From NCBI RefSeq assembly GCF_036924525.1, contig NZ_JAZHRU010000001.1:620001-684000 (forward strand): a stretch of DNA of 64,000 nt, in the 5' to 3' direction. The notes under the pieces are model-generated. The model had not been told where the DNA came from. It saw nothing but the letters and a program-made list of their open reading frames with translations, and ran no database searches. The number at the start of each line of letters is the position of its first letter. Positions within the stretch are counted from its first letter, which is position 1. The position numbers and the translations under genes were made by a program. Of this stretch, positions 51,188 to 59,121 are shown piece by piece. The stretch comes from Bradyrhizobium sp. AZCC 1719. Its GTDB lineage: Bacteria; Pseudomonadota; Alphaproteobacteria; Rhizobiales; Xanthobacteraceae.

Positions 51188-52402
51188 TCACGTCGCCTCC
51201 GGCGTCAGCGCCAGCAGGCGCCGGAGCAGGGCCAGCGCGGTTTCGGTGGCCGGATCGGCTGAAATCACGGGAACCGCTAGCGTGATGACGTCGACCGGAT
51301 CGTGCGATAGCACGATGAGGTGCGTTGCGCTGTTGGCCGCCAGCAGCGACACCACGCGTTCGACGGCCGGATCGGACGATGTCAGGCCCCACGGCGCATC
51401 GGGCCGGCGCAGTACCCGCCGGGTCGAGAGAAAATCGCGCAGCAGTTGCGGATCGTAGGTCGCAAGATCGCTCTCCCGATAACGCCGTGCACTCTCGAAG
51501 ATCGGATGACGCGCGAGTTCCGCGATCAGCGCGTCGCGCGTTCTGGCTGGCGAGGCCGCGACGGAGTTGAGAACACCGGGCACCTGGGATTCGAAATGGG
51601 CGCGCAGCGCGTCCACCATCAGGGCGATGGTGAGAACGCCCGCGATCGCAATCGCGCAAAATCGCATGACCTGCGCCGCATCGGCGTCCGGCGCGACAAA
51701 CGCTGCGGCAATACCGAGAAGCGCCGAACTCGACAGCCGCAATGCCGTCATCATCAACGCCTGACGCTGCGTCTCGGCGCCGCGTTCCGCGATCAATATC
51801 GCGGTAACGACGAGCAACGCTCCCAATGCCCCGAGCCTGACCGGGATATCCGGAAACAGCACCCTGAAATCGGTGACGATGAAGGGAATGACCAGGATCG
51901 CGCCGACGGCAAGACGGCTAACGATGCGATTCTCCGATACCAACAGCGTGGCGCGGTCGCGCGTCGCCAGCAACCAGGCGCAGATGGCGAAGCCGCCAAG
52001 CTGAAACAACGCGAGCAGGATGGCGGCGGGCATCGCGAGGGTCTCCAACCCGGCAGCGCCGGCGAGACCGAGCGCGATACCGCCGCTCAGAAGCGCGATC
52101 TTGGCCGGGCGCGGGGCATGACGCCGCAGGATACCTTCGGTGACGATCAATGCGCCGAGCGGGATCAGCGCGGCCGGAATTGCCGACAGGTTGTTGAGCA
52201 CCGCGCTGCCGACCCACCACGCCATGCCGCGCACCAGGAACAATAACGCGATAATGCCAAGCGCGACCAGAAGACGCCGCGTCAGCGGGCCCGTCGGATC
52301 GCGCCGGTGCAGCGTGATCATGGCGACGCCAAGCCCGATCGCGCCGCAGAGATTGACGATGGAATCGGCGATCATGCCAGATGTCATTTCACCTGGTGTC
52401 AT
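51188..52402 (-). CDS. Polytopic membrane protein with cytosolic C-terminal domain, unknown function
   Basis: 404 residues from ATG 52402, whose ATGA overlaps the stop of the upstream acyltransferase-like gene. About eight to nine hydrophobic segments fill residues 8-270 (for example LLVALGIIALLFLVRGMAWWVG and AAILLALFQLGGFAICAWLLA). The last ~130 residues are soluble and helical (ALIAELARHPIFESARRYRESDLATYDPQLLRDFLSTRRV). No transporter or enzyme signature recognised. Coupled expression implies it works with the GNAT-like protein. Confidence 0.7.
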   Translation of the reverse strand: MTPGEMTSGMIADSIVNLCGAIGLGVAMITLHRRDPTGPLTRRLLVALGIIALLFLVRGMAWWVGSAVLNNLSAIPAALIPLGALIVTEGILRRHAPRPAKIALLSGGIALGLAGAAGLETLAMPAAILLALFQLGGFAICAWLLATRDRATLLVSENRIVSRLAVGAILVIPFIVTDFRVLFPDIPVRLGALGALLVVTAILIAERGAETQRQALMMTALRLSSSALLGIAAAFVAPDADAAQVMRFCAIAIAGVLTIALMVDALRAHFESQVPGVLNSVAASPARTRDALIAELARHPIFESARRYRESDLATYDPQLLRDFLSTRRVLRRPDAPWGLTSSDPAVERVVSLLAANSATHLIVLSHDPVDVITLAVPVISADPATETALALLRRLLALTPEAT

Positions 52403-53439
52403 CGGCCGTTCCCTCGCCACGGCCGCAAGCTGCCGAACGGACGCGTGTCGTCGAGCCAGTAAACCGCCGGCAATATCAGCCGCTGCAACGCCAGCACGGC
52501 GGAGGCTGCGAGCAGCGCCGGCAGTGAACCGGCCGGCACATCCCGCTGGATGTAGCGGCGGGCGCCGGCGAGATCGATGCGGCCGAGCTGAAGAACGTCG
52601 TCGCCCCTGGCGTAATCGAGCTCGCGCGCGCACCAGGCGTTATATTGTTCATCGCGATGCTTGGGCGCCGCTTCGAACGTCTTCTTCAGCGCGTCCGATC
52701 CGCCGGTATAGGCATCGGTGATGACAAAGCGCGATTCGTCGAAGCCGGCTTCCTCGCCCACGCCGAACACGGCGCGGTGACGGGACATGATGCCGCGCGC
52801 CAGTTGCAGATGCGCAAAGCTCTGGCGCGAGTCCGGATGGGGCGACGGAAAGACATCCGAAAAGGTCTGGCTGACCATGCCGACGACCGATGGCACCTGG
52901 GTGACGTTCGAGATCCATTTCGGGCGCAGGCCGTCACGGGCAAACAGAACGAGCGCCGTCAGGCCGTACAGCACCCAGGAGAGCCCTTGCCCCCGCTCAT
53001 CGGGATCGACCATGACCAGGCCGAGATGCGTGACCTCCACCGGCTCGCCGTCGAGCTCGACCTTCATGACCGACAGCGCGTTGAAGGCAATCGGCCGGCC
53101 CGTTGCTTCCTCCGAGATCAGCGTGACGATGGCGCGCGACAGCCGTTCGCGCTCGCCGGAGAAGATGCCGTAGGTGAGGCTCTCCTTCGGCAGTGTCTTG
53201 GCCGCCACGACCCGCAGTTGCGAGACCAGCTCGTCGAGTTCGATTTCGGAAAGCGACAGGCCGGGAGCTTCGACGATTCGCGTGATCAGCCCGGTATGGG
53301 TGCGCAGGGTGAGATCGATGGTCGGCTGGCGCAGCGCCTTCAGCCAAAAGGCGGCATAACCGCGCAGCCGGCCGGCGGTGGACCCGACCTGCACCAGAAC
53401 GCGACGTGTCGCCGAATTATCGCTCCAGAAAGACGCCAT
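52399..53439 (-). CDS. GNAT-like acyltransferase-type protein, unknown function
   Basis: 346 residues from ATG 53439 with AGGCGGA at 6 nt; GTG 53454 is in frame but poor. The centre reads VTHLGLVMVDPDERGQGLSWVLYGLTALVLFARDGL: strand, R-G-x-G pyrophosphate loop, helix, as in motif A of GNAT N-acyltransferases, so acyl-CoA or acyl-ACP binding is plausible. The flanks are unlike common GNATs; a hydrophobic segment (LPALLAASAVLALQRLILPAVY) near residue 310 could be membrane-inserted. Translationally coupled to the membrane protein downstream. Confidence 0.62.
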   Translation of the reverse strand: MASFWSDNSATRRVLVQVGSTAGRLRGYAAFWLKALRQPTIDLTLRTHTGLITRIVEAPGLSLSEIELDELVSQLRVVAAKTLPKESLTYGIFSGERERLSRAIVTLISEEATGRPIAFNALSVMKVELDGEPVEVTHLGLVMVDPDERGQGLSWVLYGLTALVLFARDGLRPKWISNVTQVPSVVGMVSQTFSDVFPSPHPDSRQSFAHLQLARGIMSRHRAVFGVGEEAGFDESRFVITDAYTGGSDALKKTFEAAPKHRDEQYNAWCARELDYARGDDVLQLGRIDLAGARRYIQRDVPAGSLPALLAASAVLALQRLILPAVYWLDDTRPFGSLRPWRGNGR

Positions 53440-53784
53440 GCGATCCGCCTGCACCGGGGCCGGACTTGTGCGCCCTGCCCGTTAAGGAGCCATGATTGCG
53501 GCGAGTTGCGGCTGCAGCAAGGTAAACGATGTGTTGAACGCCTCGAACGCCCAACATGATATGCAAACGGCGGATACCGGAGCATCCGCCGCCTGCCTTC
53601 GCCAGTACCACGCCACAGGGGACGATGCCTGAATTCCATTTGCGCGACTTCGCCCGCTTGGGATTTCTGCGCTCGCGCCAGTTAATGACCTATGAGCTAT
53701 GCAGTCTTAGGTTGCTGCAGGGTAAACGATGCATTTAGCGGCCGCATTAAATGATTCATGACGGGGAACGGCCGACGTTGCGGG
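53440..53784. other. Intergenic region with short repeats
   Basis: 345 nt, no supported gene. Contains a ~20-nt direct repeat (CTGCAGCAAGGTAAACGATG at 53512 and CTGCAGGGTAAACGATG at 53715) and a 52-nt segment (53568-53619) that is repeated at 54286-54335. Promoter of the GNAT-like gene should lie here. Confidence 0.55.
53568..53619. repeat. 52-nt repeat with GGCGGAT hairpin, copy 1
   Basis: GGCGGATACCGGAGCATCCG, CCGCC, CCTTCGCCAGTACC, ACGCCACAGG. Differs from 54286-54335 at roughly seven positions. The first half folds as a GGCGGAT/ATCCGCC stem. Confidence 0.75.
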
Positions 53785-54216
53785 TCAGGTCGTCCGGCTG
53801 CGACGGTGCGCGAGCAACGAGCACGCACCTGTATTGAGCGCCCCGATGACTGCGATCGGAATCAGCGTGTGCAGCGGCAGCGTCATGCCTCCCAGGAGGG
53901 CTCCCAAGAAAAGGACGAGACCGACGGCAACGGCGGCCCCGACGATCGCGGTCAAAGGCGCCCTCACGGAAATAGGCACGACCCAAGCCAGAACTGCATC
54001 AACGGGGCCGGTGATCGCACATACAACCAGACTGAACAAAAACGCTATCGGGACGCCGTAAAGGTCGGCCGCGTATCCGCGGATCGCAATGGCCACCACT
54101 GAAAAGGCTATGAGCACCCCGAGGACGGGACCCAGCAACACGAACACGAGCGCTCTTCGCAGCGAAGTCGGATGCCCACGGCCATCATCATTTTCAGGAG
54201 GATCCTCAGGAGACAC
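53785..54216 (-). CDS. Small integral membrane protein, 143 aa, unknown function
   Basis: From GTG 54216, with AGGGA upstream; no ATG is available before the hydrophobic core. The polar N-terminus (SPEDPPENDDGRGH) is followed by four hydrophobic segments: LVFVLLGPVLGVLIAFSVVA, VPIAFLFSLVVCAITGPVDAV, PLTAIVGAAVAVGLVLFLGA and LIPIAVIGALNTGACSLLA. No signature recognised. It lies 120 nt downstream of the yiaA gene, past a hairpin repeat, so may be a separate unit. Confidence 0.65.
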   Translation of the reverse strand: MSPEDPPENDDGRGHPTSLRRALVFVLLGPVLGVLIAFSVVAIAIRGYAADLYGVPIAFLFSLVVCAITGPVDAVLAWVVPISVRAPLTAIVGAAVAVGLVLFLGALLGGMTLPLHTLIPIAVIGALNTGACSLLAHRRSRTT

Positions 54217-54285
54217 GGAGATTCCCTTTCAATTTTGCTTTGCCTGGTAGCGAGTTGCTGTGAGGGCAAAGGCGGACAAGCGGAC

Positions 54286-54335
54286 GGCGGATGCCGAAAC
54301 ATCCGCCGCCCACCTTCGCCAGCACCGCGTCACAG
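54286..54335 (-). terminator. Hairpin repeat at the 3' end of the YiaA gene (copy 2)
   Basis: On the plus strand GGCGGATGCCGAAACATCCGCC forms an 8-bp stem; the full segment repeats 53568-53619. It begins right after the yiaA stop on the minus strand, where a terminator or 3'-end structure is expected. No T-run follows. Confidence 0.5.
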
Positions 54336-54336
54336 G

Positions 54337-54612
54337 TTACGCGGCTTTGGAAACTTCCATCAGCAGCCGCTCGGCCTTGGCGTCCTCGATGCGGTTCACC
54401 AGCTTGCCGCTCTCGTGCATGTCGCGCACGGTCTTGGTCAAGGTGACGCAGGACTGCACCAGCATGACGATGCCCATCGCGAGATAGCCCTTGATCCAGA
54501 GATCGAGCGGCAGGAAGAACACGCCGACGGCGACCATGAAGGCCGAGGCGGCAAACGAAACGTAGGTGAAGGTAACCCAGGCACCGCTGTGGGGTTGGAC
54601 GTTCTGGTTCAT
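54337..54612 (-). CDS. YiaA/YiaB-family inner-membrane protein
   Basis: 91 residues from ATG 54612 with CAGGAGA at about 6 nt. It has the family's paired helices: WVTFTYVSFAASAFMVAVGVFFLPLDLWIKGYLAMGIVMLVQSCVTLTKTVRD, then a charged, helical tail (HESGKLVNRIEDAKAERLLMEV). YiaA/B proteins are small inner-membrane proteins of unknown activity, often next to PspA-like genes. It follows pspA by 44 nt on the same strand, so it belongs to that operon. Confidence 0.85.
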   Translation of the reverse strand: MNQNVQPHSGAWVTFTYVSFAASAFMVAVGVFFLPLDLWIKGYLAMGIVMLVQSCVTLTKTVRDMHESGKLVNRIEDAKAERLLMEVSKAA

Positions 54613-54656
54613 GATAATCTCCTGTTGATATGGGTTTTAATCGATCGGGTTCAGTT

Positions 54657-55352
54657 TCAGGCAGCTTGCGTGCGTTTGGCGTTCAACCGCGCGAGCACGT
54701 CGTCCGCGGTTGATTTCAGGCGTGGCCCAAAGCCCAGTTCGGCGAGCTTTTCGGCGGTCGCCAGCGGGCCGCTGGCGGCATCGAGTTCGATAAGTGCGTC
54801 GGCGGCGGCCTGGGCCTCGATCTGCCGTTCGCGCAGACGCTTCAGCGTGTTCTCCGCTTCCGGCAGCGTGGATTCGTAAGGCCGCGCGGCTTCGATACCA
54901 CCCCGGCGCAGCGCGCGAACCGCCTCCGACGCGCGAGCGATGCGACGGCCGCGATCGAGCTCGGTAATCCGCGCCTCGGCGTTGGCGACCTGGCGCTTCA
55001 TGCGCGTGATTTCAGACGCGAACAGCGTCCGCGCGGTCATCGCGGCATCGCGGTCGGCCTCGAGATTGGCGATCGCCTGCGCCGCTTCGCGGGCGAGGTC
55101 TTCCCTTCCGCCATCGAGCGCGGCAGTGGCGCGGACTTCTAGATCGGCGATGCGAGCGTTGGTGGCGTCGAGACGGCGACCCTCCTGCTGGTCGCCCGCA
55201 ATCGCCAGCGCCAGCGAGCGCTTGGAACGTTCGACAGCCGCGGCGGCGTCGCGCATCTGCTGATCGAGGATGAGAAGCGCCGAGCGGTCTTCCAGCTCTT
55301 CTCCCGCGGCAGCCACGCTGCCCCGGAAAAGCGTCAAAACAGTTTTGAACAT
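54657..55352 (-). CDS. pspA: PspA/IM30 family membrane-stress protein
   Basis: 231 residues from ATG 55352 with GGGAG upstream. The N-terminus MFKTVLTLFRGSVAAAGEELEDRSALLILDQQMRDAAAAVERS is the amphipathic membrane-binding helix and first coiled-coil segment of PspA; the rest is alpha-helical coiled coil (AALDGGREDLAREAAQAI, EARITELDRGRRIARASEAVRAL). PspA/IM30 proteins polymerise on stressed inner membranes. The usual PspF regulator is absent; instead it is controlled, by inference, through the adjacent TetR gene and its palindromes. Confidence 0.88.
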   Translation of the reverse strand: MFKTVLTLFRGSVAAAGEELEDRSALLILDQQMRDAAAAVERSKRSLALAIAGDQQEGRRLDATNARIADLEVRATAALDGGREDLAREAAQAIANLEADRDAAMTARTLFASEITRMKRQVANAEARITELDRGRRIARASEAVRALRRGGIEAARPYESTLPEAENTLKRLRERQIEAQAAADALIELDAASGPLATAEKLAELGFGPRLKSTADDVLARLNAKRTQAA

Positions 55353-55369
55353 TGGTAGCTCCCTGTGTT

Positions 55370-55384
55370 ATGAGCATTGCTCAT
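55370..55384. promoter_or_regulatory. TetR operator candidate 1 (pspA side)
   Basis: ATGAGCATTGCTCAT: inverted repeat with the core TGAGC-N3/5-GCTCA shared with sites 2 and 3. Ends 18 nt before the pspA ATG, so bound protein would block its promoter or leader. Confidence 0.7.
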
Positions 55385-55403
55385 GAAATAGTTGTAGCAC
55401 GCT

Positions 55404-55418
55404 TTGAGCGTTGCTCAA
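55404..55418. promoter_or_regulatory. TetR operator candidate 2
   Basis: TTGAGCGTTGCTCAA: perfect 6-bp arms around GTT. Centre 34 bp from site 1 and 23 bp from site 3. Confidence 0.75.
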
Positions 55419-55426
55419 GAATTATT

Positions 55427-55441
55427 TTGAGCGACGCTCAA
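55427..55441. promoter_or_regulatory. TetR operator candidate 3 (tetR side)
   Basis: TTGAGCGACGCTCAA: perfect 6-bp arms around GAC, same arms as site 2. Lies 12 nt before the regulator's ATG, consistent with autorepression. Confidence 0.75.
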
Positions 55442-55453
55442 GATCGGAAAGCG

Positions 55454-56053
55454 ATGTCTAAAGCATTGGAAAGACGAGCTAAACTCCGGGAATCCCTGAT
55501 CGAAGCGGCGGAGCGACGGATTGCCGCAGGGGGGCTGGCGGGTCTGAAGACACGCGATCTGGCGCGGGACATCAGCATCGCCAACGGCGCGGTCTACAAC
55601 CTCGTCGAAGACGTGGACGAACTGATCCTGCGGGTGGGGTCGCGCACGCTGGCGCGGTTGGACGCCACGCTCACGGCTGCCGAAGACGATGGACCGTCCT
55701 CGCCTCGCGAGACGCTGGTCCGCATCGCGGTCGCCTATTGCGATTTCGCCGCCGAAAATCTCGAACTGTGGCGTGCGCTGTTCGAACACCGCATGGCACC
55801 GGGCAAGCCGGTGCCGGATTGGGCGATCAGCGAACAGATGAATCTGTTCCGCCATATCTATCAGCCGCTTGCCGAACTCTTTCCGAAGCGCACGCCGGAC
55901 GAACTCGGCGTGACCGCACGCAGCCTGTTCTCCGCCGTGCACGGCATGGTGCTGCTCGGGCTCGAGCAGAAGCTGATCGCGGTGCCGGTCGAAGCATTGC
56001 GCAAGGAGATCGCGGCGATCGTCCGCGCGATGGTCGACGGGCTGACTGCTTAA
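55454..56053 (+). CDS. TetR/AcrR-family transcriptional regulator
   Basis: 199 residues from ATG 55454 (GGAAAG upstream); the frame to 55352 runs through the operators. N-terminal TetR helix-turn-helix: RESLIEAAERRIAAGGLAGLKTRDLARDISIANGAVYNLVEDVDELILRVGSRTL. The C-terminal ~130 residues are the helical ligand/dimer domain (WRALFEHRMAPGKPVPDW, ARSLFSAVHGMVLLGLEQKL), resembling TetR_C_33-type domains. Divergent from pspA-yiaA with three palindromes between; it probably represses both transcripts. Confidence 0.9.
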   Translation: MSKALERRAKLRESLIEAAERRIAAGGLAGLKTRDLARDISIANGAVYNLVEDVDELILRVGSRTLARLDATLTAAEDDGPSSPRETLVRIAVAYCDFAAENLELWRALFEHRMAPGKPVPDWAISEQMNLFRHIYQPLAELFPKRTPDELGVTARSLFSAVHGMVLLGLEQKLIAVPVEALRKEIAAIVRAMVDGLTA

Positions 56054-56091
56054 GCCTCTCAGGCTGACAGATCACGCCGCGCGTCGAGAAT

Positions 56092-56219
56092 CGTAGGGTG
56101 GGCAAAGCCGCCGGGTCGCGCGAATGCGCGCCCGATGACAGGCTCCGCGTGCCCACCATCACGAGCGGAATATTCGATGGTGGGCACGGCGCAAGTGCGC
56201 CTTTGCCCACCCTACAGAC
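56092..56219. repeat. GTGCCCACCATC-type repeat, copy 2
   Basis: TAGGGTGGGCAAAG at the left pairs with CTTTGCCCACCCTA at the right; within are GCGTGCCCACCATC and GATGGTGGGCACG. Shares its right half with 50810-50880. Lies between the convergent TetR and Rieske genes. Confidence 0.75.
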
Positions 56220-56221
56220 CA

Positions 56222-56635
56222 TCACGTCTCGATGATGACGTAACTGTCCTCGACATGCACCGGAAACGTCTCGGCCACGTAAGGCCCCTTCTGCAGCTCC
56301 CCGCCGCTCTCGACCGCGACCGGATAGGAGCGCACCTTGACCCGCTGCGGATCGAACCAGGACTGGCCGTTACGCATGTCGAATTCCCAGCCGTGCCACG
56401 GGCAGCGCAACAGCTCGCCGACGCGGGAGCGCTGGTAGACGCCGGGCTCCGGCGAGGTCAGGCGCGCGACGCAGGCGGCCTTTGCCAACGGCGCGCCCTC
56501 GTGCGGGCAGCGGTTGAGCAACGCGAAGAACTCGCCATTGACGTGAAACACAACGATGTCGCGGCCCTCGACGCCGAACACCTTGTTGCCGCCGGGCGGG
56601 ATATCGGACGTGCGGGCGACGATGTGGCGGGCCAT
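56222..56635 (-). CDS. Rieske [2Fe-2S] ferredoxin-like protein
   Basis: 137 residues from ATG 56635. The two Rieske cluster-binding motifs are intact: CPHEGAPLAK near residue 43 (C-x-H) and CPWHGWEFDM near 77 (C-x-x-H). A ~30-residue insert between them (SPEPGVYQRSRVGELL) is usual for ferredoxins of oxygenase systems. It is soluble, with no signal peptide. It starts 16 nt after an amidohydrolase stop on the same strand, so it is cotranscribed and likely feeds electrons to an oxygenase not encoded here. Confidence 0.93.
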   Translation of the reverse strand: MARHIVARTSDIPPGGNKVFGVEGRDIVVFHVNGEFFALLNRCPHEGAPLAKAACVARLTSPEPGVYQRSRVGELLRCPWHGWEFDMRNGQSWFDPQRVKVRSYPVAVESGGELQKGPYVAETFPVHVEDSYVIIET

Positions 56636-56651
56636 GTGATCCTGTCGTTAC

Positions 56652-57764
56652 TCAGAGCTTGTAGAGCGCACGTGCGTTGCCGTTGAAGATTTTCCGGCGC
56701 TCGGTTTCGGTCAGCGGTGTCTTGAACGCATAGCGTGGATCGTCGAAATCCCAGTGCGGATAGTCCGACGAGAACAGCAGGCGATCGACGCCGACCCATT
56801 CGATCAGGGAGCGCAGATGTTTTGCTTCGTCCGGCTCGTCGATCGGCTGCGTCGTAAACCAGAAATGCTCCTTCACATATTCCGACGGACGTCGCTTGAG
56901 GTGCGGCACCTCGCTGCGGAACGCCTCAAAGTGCCGGTCCATGCGCCAGGTGGCAGATGGAATCCAGCCGAAGCCGCCTTCGATGAAGACGATCTTCAAG
57001 TTAGGGAAGCGCTCTGGCACGCCTTCGAGCACGAGGCTTTTGAGCTGCGCGGCCATGGTGTGCGCGTTCGACTGGTGCTCCTCGACGTAATAGGACGGCC
57101 AGCCGCTTCCGGTCGGCGCATGCCCGCCATAGCCGCCGACATGAATGCCGAGCGGCAGCCCGAGCTCCTGCGCGCGGGCATAGATCGGCCAATAGCGGCG
57201 GCGGCCGAGCGGCTCGTTGGCGCGCGGGCAGACGTTGATCTGCACATAACGGCCGATTTTTGCGCAGCGCTCGATCTCGGCGATCGCGAACTCCGTGTCG
57301 TCCTGGCCGGCGAGGATCGAGGCCTTCAGCCGCGGCTCGCGGTCGGACCAGAACGCGAGTTGCCAGTCGTTGATGGCGCGCTGGATCGCGGCGCCGAATT
57401 CCAGATTCTGCTGCGAGAAGATGAAGAGATCGAGCACCTGCAAGATGCCGTACTCGATATCGAGCGGATCGAGATGCTGCTTGCGCATGAAATCGAGATC
57501 GGAGCCAGGCGGCCCGCCGGTCGGCGGCCAGGCGTCGCGGCGCGCGATCAGCGGCGAGGAGCGTGGATAGGGCGTGGTGCCGATATAGGGCGTGCGCAGA
57601 TGGCTGCCGTAGGTGCGTAAGTGCTCCTGCCAGCCCTTCGGCATGAACTGTTCGATATCGGCATGCGCATGAATGCTCGGATGCACGTCGCAATCGATGA
57701 TGCGCAGCCGGCTTTGGGCGGCGACTTGCTCGCCGAGGATGGGACGGTCGATGACGTCACTCAT
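56652..57764 (-). CDS. Amidohydrolase-2 family protein (ACMSD-like)
   Basis: 370 residues from ATG 57764 with GGAGGATC upstream. TIM-barrel metal hydrolase/decarboxylase: first metal motif IIDCDVHPSIH near residue 22, GLPLGIHVGGYG near 182, FPNLKIVFIEGGFGWIPSATWRMD and the closing Asp of LLFSSDYPHWDFDDP. Related to 2-amino-3-carboxymuconate-6-semialdehyde decarboxylase and 6-methylsalicylate-type decarboxylases. Second of three minus-strand genes; a similar but distinct relative precedes it. Confidence 0.9.
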   Translation of the reverse strand: MSDVIDRPILGEQVAAQSRLRIIDCDVHPSIHAHADIEQFMPKGWQEHLRTYGSHLRTPYIGTTPYPRSSPLIARRDAWPPTGGPPGSDLDFMRKQHLDPLDIEYGILQVLDLFIFSQQNLEFGAAIQRAINDWQLAFWSDREPRLKASILAGQDDTEFAIAEIERCAKIGRYVQINVCPRANEPLGRRRYWPIYARAQELGLPLGIHVGGYGGHAPTGSGWPSYYVEEHQSNAHTMAAQLKSLVLEGVPERFPNLKIVFIEGGFGWIPSATWRMDRHFEAFRSEVPHLKRRPSEYVKEHFWFTTQPIDEPDEAKHLRSLIEWVGVDRLLFSSDYPHWDFDDPRYAFKTPLTETERRKIFNGNARALYKL

Positions 57765-57796
57765 GCGATCCTCCGTGCGTAGACTCTTTGTTTGAG

Positions 57797-57841
57797 CATG
57801 ATCTTTTCGGAAAACCGGTGCCCACTTTTCCGGATCATGCT
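57797..57841. repeat. Palindromic GCATGATC...GATCATGC repeat
   Basis: GCATGATCTTTTCGGAAAAC, CGGTGCCCACTTTTCCGGATCATGC read as two complementary arms (TTCGGAAAA/TTTTCCGGA inside GCATGATC/GATCATGC). This element is abundant in Bradyrhizobium and relatives (recollection). Sits in the 81-nt gap between the two amidohydrolase genes. Confidence 0.75.
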
Positions 57842-57845
57842 GTAT

Positions 57846-58907
57846 TCACGCGGCGAGCTTCAGCCGCGGAAAGGTCTCCAGCGGGTTGTCGGCACACATA
57901 CGCGAGACAATGCTATCAGGCAGATGCGGCGGCATCGGATCGTCACCGTCGAACTGCCAGTGCGGATAATCGGATGCGAACAGGAACATCTTGTCGGAGC
58001 CGATCTGCTCGATGACATCGGCAACGCCGGCCGCATCGGGCGGGCCATCGAACGGCTGCATGGTGACGCGGATATGGTCGCGGATGATTGAGGCCGGCTC
58101 GCGCTCGACCCAGGGCACCTCGACGCGGACGCCGCGCCAGGTCTTGTTGGCGCGCCACATGAAGGCCGGCAGCCAGCTCACGCCTGACTCCATCAGCACC
58201 ACCTTCAGATCGGGAAACTTGCCGAACACGCCCTCATAGATCAGGCTGAGCACCTGGGCCTGGAATGCCTGCGCTTCGGCCAGATAATATTCGTAGCGAT
58301 AGGACGGCCAGCCGATCGAACTCGGCGCGGTGCGATAGGCGCTGCCGGCGTGGATCGCGACTGGAAGCTTGTGTTTTGCGGCGGCCTGCCACACCGGCCA
58401 GTAGTGCCGACGTCCGAGCAGCGTTTCGCCCTGCGCCAGCACCAGCACGGAGACGAAGCGATTGTCGCTGGCTCTGCGCTCGATTTCTTCCACCGCCAGA
58501 TCCGGCGCCTGCAAGGGCAATACGATCGAGGCGCTCAGCCTTGAATCCTTCGAAAGCCATTCGGCCGCGATCCAGTCGTTGATCGCCTTGCAGAAACCGG
58601 CCGCCATGTAGGAATCGAACACCGCCTGTGCGCCATAGACCACGTTGCAGATCGCGTGGCTCGAACCAAGCTGGTCGAACGCGCCGCGCTGCACCATCTT
58701 GAGATCGCTGCCCGGCTTGCCATTGGCCGGCCGCCAGTCGGCACGGCCGGAGAACGGCATGTTGGGGGGATAGGAGTTGAGATCGAGGCCGTCGATGGCG
58801 CGGCTGACGACCTGCTCTTTCCAGTGATCGTCGAGATAGGGCAAGAGCGTGGTGCGGGTGCCGCCCACCGCGGGATGGATGTCACAGTCGATCCGCGTGG
58901 CCGCCAT
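57846..58907 (-). CDS. Amidohydrolase-2 family protein (ACMSD-like), upstream member
   Basis: 353 residues from ATG 58907 with GAGGA at 7 nt; the extended frame to 59147 is rejected. Same family layout as the neighbour: IDCDIHPAVGG near residue 6, HKLPVAIHAGSAYRT, FPDLKVVLMESGVSWLPAFMWRANKTW, and MFLFASDYPHWQFDGDD. Only moderately alike to the second copy, so paralogues rather than a recent duplication. Divergent from the FAD oxidoreductase gene; likely acts in the same route. Confidence 0.9.
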   Translation of the reverse strand: MAATRIDCDIHPAVGGTRTTLLPYLDDHWKEQVVSRAIDGLDLNSYPPNMPFSGRADWRPANGKPGSDLKMVQRGAFDQLGSSHAICNVVYGAQAVFDSYMAAGFCKAINDWIAAEWLSKDSRLSASIVLPLQAPDLAVEEIERRASDNRFVSVLVLAQGETLLGRRHYWPVWQAAAKHKLPVAIHAGSAYRTAPSSIGWPSYRYEYYLAEAQAFQAQVLSLIYEGVFGKFPDLKVVLMESGVSWLPAFMWRANKTWRGVRVEVPWVEREPASIIRDHIRVTMQPFDGPPDAAGVADVIEQIGSDKMFLFASDYPHWQFDGDDPMPPHLPDSIVSRMCADNPLETFPRLKLAA

Positions 58908-59041
58908 CAGGGTTCCTCGGATACTGGTTCTTGACGAATTCTTGGCGATCTTGATGTCGCACCGACAAATGTGCCGCCGATGCAGGGGCCGCGCAAGCGC
59001 TTTACCGAAAGGCCGCCCTGCTCTGGATGCACGCCGTGTTT

Positions 59042-59066
59042 CCCTTCTCCCCTTGTGGGAGAAGGG
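59042..59066. repeat. Solo hairpin of the nested-palindrome family
   Basis: CCCTTCTCCCC and GGGAGAAGGG arms around TTGT, the same outer hairpin seen in the 50616-50805 element, here alone upstream of the FAD oxidoreductase. Confidence 0.65.
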
Positions 59067-59121
59067 AAGAGCCCGCCGATTGACAGGCCAGTCGATCCCC
59101 ATCCAAATATCTGCCCATTCA

